From positions 620,001-684,000 of the forward strand of contig NZ_CP026951.1 of NCBI RefSeq assembly GCF_003065485.1: a DNA stretch of 64,000 nt, written 5' to 3'. A program made the translations under genes and the position numbers. Shown one piece after another: positions 45,751 to 54,606 of the stretch (position 1 is its first letter; every line of letters begins with the position of its first letter). The DNA comes from Salinibacterium hongtaonis. Lineage in GTDB: Bacteria > Actinomycetota > Actinomycetes > Actinomycetales > Microbacteriaceae. The notes beneath the pieces were generated by a model. The model searched no databases. It was not told the origin of the DNA and saw only the letters and a program-made list of their open reading frames with translations.

Positions 45751-45971
45751 GCTACGAAGCCAACCCTGCGCGGTGTCTCTGCGCCGATTTCGATGTAGCC
45801 GAACGATGCGACGGGAACCAGGTAGAGGCTGCCCTTGTCGTCGGCGAGGGAGAAGTACTTGGCGTCGGAGTCGACAGCCTTGGCTACGAGTGCCTGGATT
45901 TCTGCCGCTGTCTGGCTCGACTCGAAGTTGAGCTCGCGGGCGCTGTTGATGATGCCAATTCGAATATCCAC
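45747..45971 (-). CDS. DUF3107 protein (TB9.4 family)
   Basis: This 74-residue protein matches DUF3107, an actinobacterial family that includes mycobacterial TB9.4 (Rv3208A). It starts with GTG, reading MDIRIGIINSARELNFESS, and contains LVPVASFGYIEIG and the end RRVGFVA. The biochemical role is unknown. It lies divergent from adnA, 112 bases away, matching the mycobacterial neighbourhood. Confidence 0.93.
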   Translation of the reverse strand: MDIRIGIINSARELNFESSQTAAEIQALVAKAVDSDAKYFSLADDKGSLYLVPVASFGYIEIGAETPRRVGFVA

Positions 45972-46083
45972 GTGCTCAGATTACGACACAACGGCCCAGG
46001 GAGTGCGCGCGTTCGTCGTGGGCGCAATCGCGTCGTCGATGGGCTGGCATCCGATGTCGGGGGCGGGCGCTAGCGTGGTTTCT

Positions 46084-49000
46084 ATGCAGAACGAGGGGGA
46101 GCGCGCGGCGCAGGACGAGGGCGACGGCGCACTCGTTCTCGATGCGTCGCAACGTGCTGTGCTCGATTTGGCGCCCACGGCATCCGGTTCTGTCATCGGT
46201 GCCCCCGGGTCTGGCAAGACCACGACGCTTGTCGAGCTGGTCGCGGATCGGGTGAACCGGCTGGGCTGGCAGCCACACGAGGTGGTCGCCCTCACCACGG
46301 GGCGAATAACTGCCACGCGTTTGCGCGACCGGTTGGCTATCCGCGTAGGGCGACCGACCACGGGTCCGCTCGCCCGCACGGTCAACTCCCTTGCCTTCGA
46401 GGTGGTTGGCCACTCCGCCAGGCTGCATGACCGCCCCCGGCCCCGGCTTATTACGGGTGGCGAGCAGGACACCGACCTCGCGAGCATGTTGAGCGGCCAC
46501 ATCGAGGATGGCACCGGGCCGCACTGGCCGGAGCACCTTGACGACACGGTTCGGCAGCTCAAGGGCTTTCGCACCGAGCTGCGGGAGCTGATGATGCGCG
46601 CAACTGAGTTTGGGGTGACCCCCGATCAGTTGCGCGCGCTCGGCCGTGAGCATGACCGCCCCGAGTGGGTCGCCGCGGGCGACTTCATCTCTGAATACAG
46701 CGCGGTGCTGGGGCTGTCTCGCCCCGACCAGCTCGACTCCACCGAGCTGGTGCGCGCCGCAGTGTCGGCGATTGACCGCGGCGAGATCCCCGATTCGGTG
46801 GCGAGCCTGCGGATGGTCGTTGTCGACGATTTTCAAGAGGTCACCGAATCCACATTGAGCCTGTTGCGGAGCCTGGTTGCGCGGGGCATCGCCGTGGTCG
46901 CCTTCGGCGATCCAGACACCGCAGCGAACGCGTTTCGCGGCGGAGAGCCGCACGCGCTCGGGCGGCTCTCGTCCGAGCTCGGTCTGGCCCCGGTCGCGCC
47001 CCTGTACCTCTCCACTGTGCACCGGCAGGGCGGCGACGCAGCCGCCCTCGTGCGCAGGGTCACATCGCATATTGGTACGGCATCCGCTGGGCAGCAGCGC
47101 AGCGCAGCCTCCGCCGATGGCGCGCGGGGGAGCCTGAGCACGGTGCTGGCGCCGACGCCGTCGCGGGAGTGGTCGACGCTGGCGCGGCGGCTGCGTGAAC
47201 GCCATCTGCGCGAGGGCGTGGCGTGGAACGACATGGCTGTTGTCGTGCGCAGCGGCGGCCAGGTGCCAGCGATCGCGCGGGCCCTTGCCCTGGCGGAGGT
47301 GCCGACGCGAACCACCCTGGCCGCGCGTCCCTTGCGCGACGACGGTGCGGCGCGCAGTCTTCTCACGGTTATCGATATCGGCATCGGCCGGACTCCGCTC
47401 ACGGCGGAGCTGGCGACGACTCTGCTGTTGAGCCCGTTCGGCGGTCTCGACCGCCTCGACCTTCGTCGGCTGCGCCTTGCGCTGCGCGCTGAGGAGATCG
47501 CGGGAGGGGGCAACAAGCTCGGCGACGAGCTCGTGCTCGATGCCCTGAGCGCGGTCGGCCGGTTCGCGACAATCGATCATCGGGTGGGGCGTCGGGCGGA
47601 GCGACTCTCCGGCACCCTCGCGGGTGTGCGGGAGTCGTTCGAGGCGGGGGCCACGATCGAGGAGCTTCTGTGGCTCGCGTGGGAGCGCAGCGGCCTGCCG
47701 CGCACCTGGCACGATGCGGCCCTCGGCGGTGGCATTCTCGCAGCGGAGGCCAACCGCAATCTCGACGGCGTGCTCGCTCTGTTCTCCGCGGCGAAGCGCT
47801 TCGTCGAGCGTGACCCCGACGCGCCCGCTCGCGTATTTCTCGACGAGGTACTCGACGCCGACGTGCCGGAGGACACCCTGTCGCCGCAGGCGAGGGGAGA
47901 GTCTGTTCTTGTCACGACGCCCGCTGGCGTTGTGGGCCTCGAGTTCGACACCGTTGCCGTGTCGTCGCTGCAAGACGGAATCTGGCCCAACCTGCGCATC
48001 CGGGGCACGCTGCTCGGGCCGCAACAGTTGGTGCGCACGATCGGAGGGCTCGCTGATGCGACCCTCGATGAGCGCCGCCTGGTGAGAGACGACGAACTGC
48101 GGATGTTCGCTCTGGCGATTTCGCGGGCGCGCAGCGAGGTCATCCTCTCGGCGGTAGCAAACGACGATGAGGCGCCGAGCATGGTGTTCAGCCTCGTGCC
48201 GGACGGAACTCCGACTCTCGATGCATCCGCCACAGTGCCGCTCTCGCTCAGGGGGTTCACGGGCCGTCTGCGGCGGGAGCTCACTCGCCCGTCAACGACC
48301 GATGTGGCTCGGCGTCATGCGGCGGCGGCCCTCGCACGACTGGCCGACGACGGCATCGCGGGGGCCGATCCCGCGCACTGGCACGGGCTCATCGAGCCGT
48401 CGACCACCGAGCCCGTTTTTGGTGACGACGAGCAGGTGCCCGTGTCGCCGTCGCGCTTGAGCGCGTTCGAAGAGTCACCGCTCGACTGGTTCATCGACAC
48501 GATTGCCGGGTCGGCGCCCAGCACCGAGATGAGCCTCGGCACGATCATCCACTGGGCTATGGAGACGGCGGAGGAGGCGAGCGTCTCGGCGATCTGGGAG
48601 TCGATCGAGAGCCGGTGGAATGAGCTGCTTTTTGAGTCGCCGTGGCTCGCCGAGCAAAAGAAGACGGCGGCCAGGGCGCTTGCCGCGGGCGTCGCCGAGT
48701 ACCTCGCCGACTTCACCCGTGACCGAAAGCAACTGATCGGGGCCGAGAGCGAGTTCACCTTCGACCTGGACCGAGCGACCGTGCGCGGCACCATTGACCG
48801 GGTTGAACGAGGACCCGATGGCAGTGTCGTCATCGTCGACCTCAAGACGGGCTCGCCCATCACCAAGACATCCGACATAGAGACGCATCCGCAGCTGGGT
48901 GTCTACCAGCTGGCCTATGCCCAGGGGCTCCTGGACGAAGCCCTCGACGCGCATGGCGAGCATCGACCGGGTGGCGCCAAGCTTCTCTTTGTGAAACAGG

Positions 49001-49200
49001 GGGTGAGGGGCAAGTCCTATCGAGAGGGGCAGCAGCCTGCTCTTACCGAGGAGCAACTGGAGGAGTTCCGCAATCGCATTCGGCTTGCGGCGCTCGGCAT
49101 GGCCGCAGCATCCTTCCCCGGAATGAATGACATCGACGAGCGCCGCTTCGGCGCGGCCCAACGCCGGTTGCACAGGGTAAGGGCGGTCTCCAGTGACTGA
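46084..49200 (+). CDS. adnA: AdnA-type helicase-nuclease subunit
   Basis: This 1038-residue protein has a UvrD-like motor (about 20-700) and a C-terminal RecB-type nuclease domain (about 790-1010). Walker A APGSGKTT (40-47) is intact, but the Walker B box reads VVVDDFQEV (245-253), not DExxQD. That fits AdnA, whose motor is the weaker one in the AdnAB heterodimer. Nuclease residues are visible in GTIDRVER and VIVDLKTG. No cysteine occurs anywhere, so no iron-sulfur cluster is possible. ATG 46084 follows the conserved promoter gap. AdnAB resects double-strand breaks for recombination. adnB overlaps its end by 8 bases. Confidence 0.9.
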   Translation: MQNEGERAAQDEGDGALVLDASQRAVLDLAPTASGSVIGAPGSGKTTTLVELVADRVNRLGWQPHEVVALTTGRITATRLRDRLAIRVGRPTTGPLARTVNSLAFEVVGHSARLHDRPRPRLITGGEQDTDLASMLSGHIEDGTGPHWPEHLDDTVRQLKGFRTELRELMMRATEFGVTPDQLRALGREHDRPEWVAAGDFISEYSAVLGLSRPDQLDSTELVRAAVSAIDRGEIPDSVASLRMVVVDDFQEVTESTLSLLRSLVARGIAVVAFGDPDTAANAFRGGEPHALGRLSSELGLAPVAPLYLSTVHRQGGDAAALVRRVTSHIGTASAGQQRSAASADGARGSLSTVLAPTPSREWSTLARRLRERHLREGVAWNDMAVVVRSGGQVPAIARALALAEVPTRTTLAARPLRDDGAARSLLTVIDIGIGRTPLTAELATTLLLSPFGGLDRLDLRRLRLALRAEEIAGGGNKLGDELVLDALSAVGRFATIDHRVGRRAERLSGTLAGVRESFEAGATIEELLWLAWERSGLPRTWHDAALGGGILAAEANRNLDGVLALFSAAKRFVERDPDAPARVFLDEVLDADVPEDTLSPQARGESVLVTTPAGVVGLEFDTVAVSSLQDGIWPNLRIRGTLLGPQQLVRTIGGLADATLDERRLVRDDELRMFALAISRARSEVILSAVANDDEAPSMVFSLVPDGTPTLDASATVPLSLRGFTGRLRRELTRPSTTDVARRHAAAALARLADDGIAGADPAHWHGLIEPSTTEPVFGDDEQVPVSPSRLSAFEESPLDWFIDTIAGSAPSTEMSLGTIIHWAMETAEEASVSAIWESIESRWNELLFESPWLAEQKKTAARALAAGVAEYLADFTRDRKQLIGAESEFTFDLDRATVRGTIDRVERGPDGSVVIVDLKTGSPITKTSDIETHPQLGVYQLAYAQGLLDEALDAHGEHRPGGAKLLFVKQGVRGKSYREGQQPALTEEQLEEFRNRIRLAALGMAAASFPGMNDIDERRFGAAQRRLHRVRAVSSD

Positions 49201-52200
49201 TACGGCGGTTATGCGTGACGACGATGAGCTAGCGCGCGCCGACGCGGCGCCAGCGAGGGTGTTGAGCGCCGACGAGATCGCCGACGCACTGGGGCAACAT
49301 CGGCCCACCCCTCAGCAGCGCGCTGTCATCGAATCCCCCCTCGAGCCGGCCCTTGTCGTGGCCGGAGCGGGCAGCGGCAAAACAGAAACCATGGCGTCCC
49401 GCGTGCTGTGGCTCATCGCCAACGGCCATGTTTCCCCTGGCCAAATTCTGGGGCTCACCTTCACCCGCAAGGCCGCCGGGGAACTCGCCGAACGCATCCG
49501 AAACCGCATTGCGCAACTGGCGGATGCCGGCCTCGTTCCCGGCGAGCACGATCCGTTCGATACCCCAACGGTGGCCACGTACAACTCGTTTGCCAACACC
49601 ATCTACCGCGATAACGCCATGCTGTTGGGGCGAGAGAGCGACGGCGACGTGCTGGGAGAGGCCTCGGCGTGGCAGCTTGCGAGAAGCATCGTGATCGCGA
49701 GCCAGGATGAGCGGCTCGCCTCGGTCGATAAGAGCCTCGACACGATCACGAGGGCTGTGCTCGATATCAGTCACGGGCTCGCTGAGAACATCGCCGACGC
49801 CGATGATGTTGCGGCGATGGCCGAGGAGTTCGCACGTATTGCCGACCTGCCTACCGGAGGGCGAGGTGCCTACGCCGAGATTGAGAAGCACGCTGCCGTC
49901 GTAGGCTCGCTGCCTCTCCTAATCGACCTGGCCCGCCAGTTTGAGCGGGCCAAAGCCGAGCACGGCTTTGTCGAGTACTCCGACCAGGTGGCTTTGGCGC
50001 TTGAACTCGTGCGCAAGGTTCCCCGCATTCGTGACGACCTGCGCGGCCAGTATCGGGTTGTGCTGCTCGACGAATATCAAGACACGAGCGTCGTGCAGAC
50101 TTGGCTGCTGTCTGGCATCTTCGGCGGGCATCCCGTGATGGCGGTCGGGGATCCGCACCAATCGATCTATGGATGGCGCGGCGCAAGCTCTGCCAACCTC
50201 GAGGACTTCGCCCGGCAGTTCGGCGAGCCAGCCACGAGCGTTGCCGAGTTCTCGCTCGCCACGAGTTGGCGCAATGGCCACGGCATCCTCGAAGCCGCGA
50301 ATGCGCTTGTCGATCCTTTGACAGCCACGACGAGAGTTGCCGTTCAGCGCCTTCAGCCGGCGCCGACGGCCACCGATTCCCCGATCTCCTTCTCCTATGA
50401 GGAGGATCTCGCGACTGAGGCAGACACGGCGGCGCGGTGGCTAAAATCCCGCCTCGCTGTGCCCGTGCGTGATGGCGCAGGTGTCAGGGCGCCGAGCGCC
50501 GCGATGCTGTTTCGCACCCGCAAGACCCAGGCGGTCTTCATCGATGCGCTGAGGCAGCACGAGATTCCCTTCCATGTGCTCGGTGTCGGAGGGCTCATGG
50601 AGGAGCCCGAGATCGCCGATCTCGTCAGCGCCCTCACGGTGATCAACGACCCGGCCGCAGGCTCGGAGCTCGTTCGGCTGCTCTCGGGCTCTCGATGGCG
50701 CATCGGTGCCCGTGACCTGCACGGGCTTCGCCGCATCGCATCGCGGCTGCGCGATCGAGATTTTGCCCACCGGCCGCTCGACGACGAGATTCGGACTCGA
50801 TTGCGGGAGTCGGTTTCTGACGACGACGGGGCGTCGATCGTTGATGCTCTCGACTTCGTAGCAACGGCCAAACCCGACCACGGCCTGATCACAGGAATTA
50901 GTGACGAGGGGCTCGCTCGACTCCGCGACGCCGGTGCTGTGCTCGCTCGGTTGCGATCCCGCAGCGGGCTTGACCTGCTCGATTTCGTGACGATGGTCGA
51001 GCAGGAACTCATGCTCGATATCGAGGTCGCCGCCAACCCCGACCGTGTGCTCGGTCGGGCACCACTCGACGCCTTCTTCGACGCACTCTCCGGCTATCTC
51101 ACGGTGGATGATTCCCCCAGCCTGAGGAGCTTTCTTGGCTGGCTGCGGGAGGCCGCCTGGCGCGACAACCTTGCGCCGCGGCCGGAGGAGGCGGAGCCCG
51201 GCACCGTGCAGATCATGACCATTCACGGCTCGAAGGGGCTTGAACGGGACATCATCGTCGTGCCTCGGCTCGTCGACGGTGAACTGCCGGGAACTCCCCT
51301 TGAGGGCACGGGCGCGTGGTTGGGGTTCGGCCGCCTGCCGTGGGAGTTCCGGGGGGACGCCGCCGAGCTGCCCACCTTGGAGTGGCGCACGGCCGAGACC
51401 CGCAAGGAGCTTGTCGACCTCATCGCCGACTTCAAAGCCGAGGTCTCTCACCACCATGAGCGCGAGGAGCGTCGCCTCGCCTATGTGGCAATTACGCGGG
51501 CTCGGCATGACCTTTTGCTCACAGGATCCTTCTGGTCCGGCCAGGTCAAACCGCGGCGGCCGAGTTCGTTTCTTGTTGAGCTCGCGGCGCTCGGCATCGT
51601 TCCTCCGCTGCCTGAAGGGCCAGCGGAGGAGTTTGCCCCCGATGGCATCGACGAGTTCGATGTGGTGTGGCCCTTCGACCCGCTCGGGGGCAGGCGCTCT
51701 CGAGTTGAGGCAGGCGCTGCCCTCGTGGAGGAGGCTCGGCTGGCCCTGACCGCAGGCACCGAAGTGACCGCTGGCGCATGGCAGGACGATCTCGACCTGT
51801 TGCTCGCAGAGCGCAAGCGGCGCACCGAACCAGCCGGCAGGGCTGAACCGCCGATTCGGGTGCCCGCCTCACGCTTCAAGGACTATGTGACAGACCCGGA
51901 TGCTGTGGCCGCCGCGCTGCGCAGGCCCATGCCCGAACGCCCCTATCGGGCTACTCGGCTCGGCACGCTTTTTCACGAGTGGGTGGAGGACCGCTACGGG
52001 GTGCATGGTTCGAGCGAGGAGCTCGACGCATTCGACGATGAGATCGACCTCGGCGACACCGTCGACTCGGCCGTCCTCAGCCAGCAGCTTAAGTTTGACG
52101 AGCTTCGACGCACGTTCGAACGGTCGCCGTGGGCCAGCATCCGGCCCGTCGACGTGGAGCGGGAGATTCATCTGCCGCTCGCCGATCGTGTCGTGATCTG

Positions 52201-52471
52201 CAAGATCGACGCCGTGTACCCGCTTGAGGGCGACCGGTTTCAGGTTGTGGACTGGAAGACGGGCAAGGCCCCGCGCGATGCCAAAGACCTCGAGGACAAG
52301 CAGCTGCAGCTTGCGCTTTACCGGCAGGCGTATGCCGAGTGGCGCGGCATCGACCCTGAGCGGATCGACGCCGTGTTCTACTACGTCTCAGACGACGCGA
52401 TCATTCGGCCGGAGCGCATTTTCGATCGGGAAGAGCTCGAGGCTCTCTGGCGGGCGTCGCGCACGCGCTGA
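49193..52471 (+). CDS. adnB: AdnB-type helicase-nuclease subunit
   Basis: This 1092-residue partner of AdnA has a complete UvrD-type motor. Walker A is AGAGSGKTE, motif II is LLDEYQDTS, motif III is AVGDPHQSIYGWRGA, and later motifs are TIHGSKGLE and VAITRARHDLLL. The C-terminal nuclease domain carries ICKIDAVYP and VVDWKTGKAP, followed by LQLALYRQAYA. It should be the leading motor of the dimer. GTG 49193 overlaps adnA by 8 bases, so the two are made in equal amounts. A short tandem repeat follows the stop. Confidence 0.93.
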   Translation: MTDTAVMRDDDELARADAAPARVLSADEIADALGQHRPTPQQRAVIESPLEPALVVAGAGSGKTETMASRVLWLIANGHVSPGQILGLTFTRKAAGELAERIRNRIAQLADAGLVPGEHDPFDTPTVATYNSFANTIYRDNAMLLGRESDGDVLGEASAWQLARSIVIASQDERLASVDKSLDTITRAVLDISHGLAENIADADDVAAMAEEFARIADLPTGGRGAYAEIEKHAAVVGSLPLLIDLARQFERAKAEHGFVEYSDQVALALELVRKVPRIRDDLRGQYRVVLLDEYQDTSVVQTWLLSGIFGGHPVMAVGDPHQSIYGWRGASSANLEDFARQFGEPATSVAEFSLATSWRNGHGILEAANALVDPLTATTRVAVQRLQPAPTATDSPISFSYEEDLATEADTAARWLKSRLAVPVRDGAGVRAPSAAMLFRTRKTQAVFIDALRQHEIPFHVLGVGGLMEEPEIADLVSALTVINDPAAGSELVRLLSGSRWRIGARDLHGLRRIASRLRDRDFAHRPLDDEIRTRLRESVSDDDGASIVDALDFVATAKPDHGLITGISDEGLARLRDAGAVLARLRSRSGLDLLDFVTMVEQELMLDIEVAANPDRVLGRAPLDAFFDALSGYLTVDDSPSLRSFLGWLREAAWRDNLAPRPEEAEPGTVQIMTIHGSKGLERDIIVVPRLVDGELPGTPLEGTGAWLGFGRLPWEFRGDAAELPTLEWRTAETRKELVDLIADFKAEVSHHHEREERRLAYVAITRARHDLLLTGSFWSGQVKPRRPSSFLVELAALGIVPPLPEGPAEEFAPDGIDEFDVVWPFDPLGGRRSRVEAGAALVEEARLALTAGTEVTAGAWQDDLDLLLAERKRRTEPAGRAEPPIRVPASRFKDYVTDPDAVAAALRRPMPERPYRATRLGTLFHEWVEDRYGVHGSSEELDAFDDEIDLGDTVDSAVLSQQLKFDELRRTFERSPWASIRPVDVEREIHLPLADRVVICKIDAVYPLEGDRFQVVDWKTGKAPRDAKDLEDKQLQLALYRQAYAEWRGIDPERIDAVFYYVSDDAIIRPERIFDREELEALWRASRTR

Positions 52472-52506
52472 CCGTGCTGCGCTGACCGTGCTGCGCTGAC
52501 CGGCAC
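52465..52506. repeat. Three tandem 14-base units at the adnB end
   Basis: GCGCTGACCGTGCT occurs at 52465-52478 and exactly again at 52479-52492; a third unit at 52493-52506 differs in its last four bases. The first unit contains the adnB stop codon, so the gene end with its TGA seems to have been copied. The gap lies between convergent genes. Confidence 0.9.
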
Positions 52507-52538
52507 GCGCTAGCTGACCTCACGTGCCTAACGCTCGC

Positions 52539-53543
52539 CTACGCGCTGTCGCTGCGTCGATCCCGCGCGTCGAGCATGGCTTCGACCTCATCAACAGCCA
52601 TGACCGGGATCGTGTCGTGCGTGATGTTCTTGTCGAGGTTGTTCTCGACGCGATCGACAAGGTTGTGCAGCATGGAGACGGCGTCGTCGATGACCTCGTT
52701 GTCGCGCGTCTGGGTTCCGTGCAGCAGCCACTTGGCAAGCTGGAGCTCTGCATAGAGGCGGGCGCGCTGCACGATCTGCCGGTCGCTTGAGCCGCGGGCC
52801 AGCTGATAGGAGTCCACGATGCTCTGAGCCACGGAATCCGGCGCCCCCATCGCCCAGAAGAGGTCCTGCGCTGGGTCATCGACGGCGAGGGATTGCCAGC
52901 CAAGAACGCCGCAGACCTCTCCGCCGGTCTGTCGAAACGACGAAGTCGAGATGGAGCCGTTGACCACGGTGGGCACAAACTGCCACAGCGCCGTGTCTTC
53001 TGTTGCCCGCTCCCAGCGGCCAAGGAGTGTTGCGGGCACGAGGCTGGTCGCCGATGCCCGATCCATGAGTATCGAGACGGCTCGAAGAACCTCGTGCGGT
53101 GCGCGCACGGGCAGCCCCGCGTCGGCGACGAAGCTTGTGGGCAGCATATGGATGGCGGCGATGGCGCGGCCAATCGAGGTGGCGAGCCCCTCCCCGGCAG
53201 GGATGGAGGCGAGGTGAACGGGGTCGCCATACACGTGCTCGAACACCACGGCGCGGGTCGAGTCGACGGCGGTTTGCCCCACGATCTTGCTGACCTCAAA
53301 CGGCAGGCGACCACGCACTCCGGTGCTGAGCGCGGAGAGTGACTGGATGTCGGCGGACTGCTCGTTTTCTGCCCGCTCGGTGGTGGGTACCCGCACAACG
53401 AAGTGGCGTCCGTCGCCACCGGTGATGATCGCGGAGTCGAAGTCGCCGTTATCGCCCGTGTCGTAGCTTCCCACTTGGCGCACGTCGAGACCATCGACTG
53501 CGGCGGTTGCCAACGCGGCTAAAGTGAGATGCGATCTTGCCAT
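52539..53543 (-). CDS. Aminoglycoside-phosphotransferase-fold protein, probably inactive
   Basis: This 334-residue protein has the APH/choline-kinase fold by overall pattern: GSYDTGDNGDFDSAIITGGDGRHFVVRVP as the N-lobe, AVVFEHVYGDPV as the hinge and IGRAIAAIHMLP before the catalytic part. The catalytic loop, normally HGDLHPGN, reads VNGSISTSSF. The metal-binding IDW reads LGW, though DDPAQDLFW is kept. The key His, Asp and Asn are thus gone, which points to a pseudokinase. The start at 53543 is the only good one. It lies between adnB and nudC. Confidence 0.8.
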   Translation of the reverse strand: MARSHLTLAALATAAVDGLDVRQVGSYDTGDNGDFDSAIITGGDGRHFVVRVPTTERAENEQSADIQSLSALSTGVRGRLPFEVSKIVGQTAVDSTRAVVFEHVYGDPVHLASIPAGEGLATSIGRAIAAIHMLPTSFVADAGLPVRAPHEVLRAVSILMDRASATSLVPATLLGRWERATEDTALWQFVPTVVNGSISTSSFRQTGGEVCGVLGWQSLAVDDPAQDLFWAMGAPDSVAQSIVDSYQLARGSSDRQIVQRARLYAELQLAKWLLHGTQTRDNEVIDDAVSMLHNLVDRVENNLDKNITHDTIPVMAVDEVEAMLDARDRRSDSA

Positions 53544-53637
53544 ACCTACAGGCTAGGTCGACATACGCCGCCAGGGGTCTTACGCCACGCGTGTGGCGAA
53601 TGCCCGGTGGGCATACCTTCAAGATTGGTTCGTCTGC

Positions 53638-54606
53638 ATGCTCCGTGATCGTGACTCCCGTTTGCCCGTGTGGCGTTCGCAGGTGGACCGCGATGCCCCG
53701 CTGCGCATCCGTGACGACGCGCTCGACATTCTCTTGGCAGACGAGGCCACACGGGTGCTTGCCGTCCGCCGTGGCTCCGCCCTTTCGCAGGGCATGTCGC
53801 TCGCTTTGGTGCCGCTCTCGGAGCTTCCCGAAGGGGCAATCCAGTCGGCGGATGCTGTTGTCTACCTGGGCCGCTCGCTCGATGAGGGCGCTCCTGAGCC
53901 CGCCGGCACCCCGGTCATCGCCGTTGCCGTTTCTGAACCGGTTGCGCAAAAACTAGAGACGCCGGGCCGTACCTGGATTAACCTCCGCGCGCTCGGGGGT
54001 GACGCGTCGAAGCGCGACACAGAGCTGCTGTCGCAGGCATTTGCCGTCATCAACTGGCACGCTTCGCACGGTTTTTCTCCGCGAACGGGCGCAGCCACCG
54101 TGCCGGTCAGCGCAGGCTGGGTTCGCAAAGGTATTGACCCTGAGCATGAGATTTTTCCCCGCATCGACCCGTCGGTGATCGTGGCCGTTCTGGATGCCGA
54201 CGATCGCATCCTGCTCGGATCGAATGCGATGTGGGAGGCCAACCGGTTCTCGCTGCTCGCGGGCTTCGTGGAGCCGGGGGAGTCGCTTGAGGCGGCCGTC
54301 GAGCGCGAGATCCTGGAGGAATCGGGAATCTTCGTGACCGATGCCCACTACCTCGGCTCACAATCGTGGCCCATGCCGGCATCGCTCATGCTGGGGTTTG
54401 CCGCGAGGGTCGACCCCGAGCGCGAGTCGCTTCTGCGACCCGACGGCGAGGAGATCTTGGAGCTTCGGTGGTTCAGCCGCGAGGAGCTGAGAGACTCCCT
54501 CGACACGATTCTGCTCCCGGGGCGGGCGTCTATCGCCCGGTCGATTCTCGAGTGGTGGTTCGGGGAGCCCATCCCCGAGGGACAAGCCACCGGTATCCCC
54601 CGGTGA
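53638..54606 (+). CDS. nudC: NudC-type NAD+ diphosphatase
   Basis: This 322-residue Nudix enzyme hydrolyses NAD(H) to NMN(H) and AMP and may remove NAD caps from RNA. The Nudix box is GFVEPGESLEAAVEREILEE, followed by the NudC mark SQSWPMPASLMLGF. The zinc ribbon that normally precedes it has lost its cysteines: the first pair is Ser147/Thr150, and no cysteine occurs in the whole protein. The start is uncertain; ATG 53638 was chosen over GTG 53593 because homologues begin near SRLPVWRSQVDRD. uvrD2 overlaps its stop. Confidence 0.88.
   Translation: MLRDRDSRLPVWRSQVDRDAPLRIRDDALDILLADEATRVLAVRRGSALSQGMSLALVPLSELPEGAIQSADAVVYLGRSLDEGAPEPAGTPVIAVAVSEPVAQKLETPGRTWINLRALGGDASKRDTELLSQAFAVINWHASHGFSPRTGAATVPVSAGWVRKGIDPEHEIFPRIDPSVIVAVLDADDRILLGSNAMWEANRFSLLAGFVEPGESLEAAVEREILEESGIFVTDAHYLGSQSWPMPASLMLGFAARVDPERESLLRPDGEEILELRWFSREELRDSLDTILLPGRASIARSILEWWFGEPIPEGQATGIPR

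Noticed and set aside
45976-48024. A long open frame antisense to adnA
   Set aside because: The same codon-bias artefact: no recognisable domain or ribosome site, and the sense gene is clear.
53593-53637. Upstream GTG 53593 as the nudC start
   Set aside because: It would add 15 residues not expected in homologues, and a TACCTT -10-like box lies inside that segment. It is still possible.
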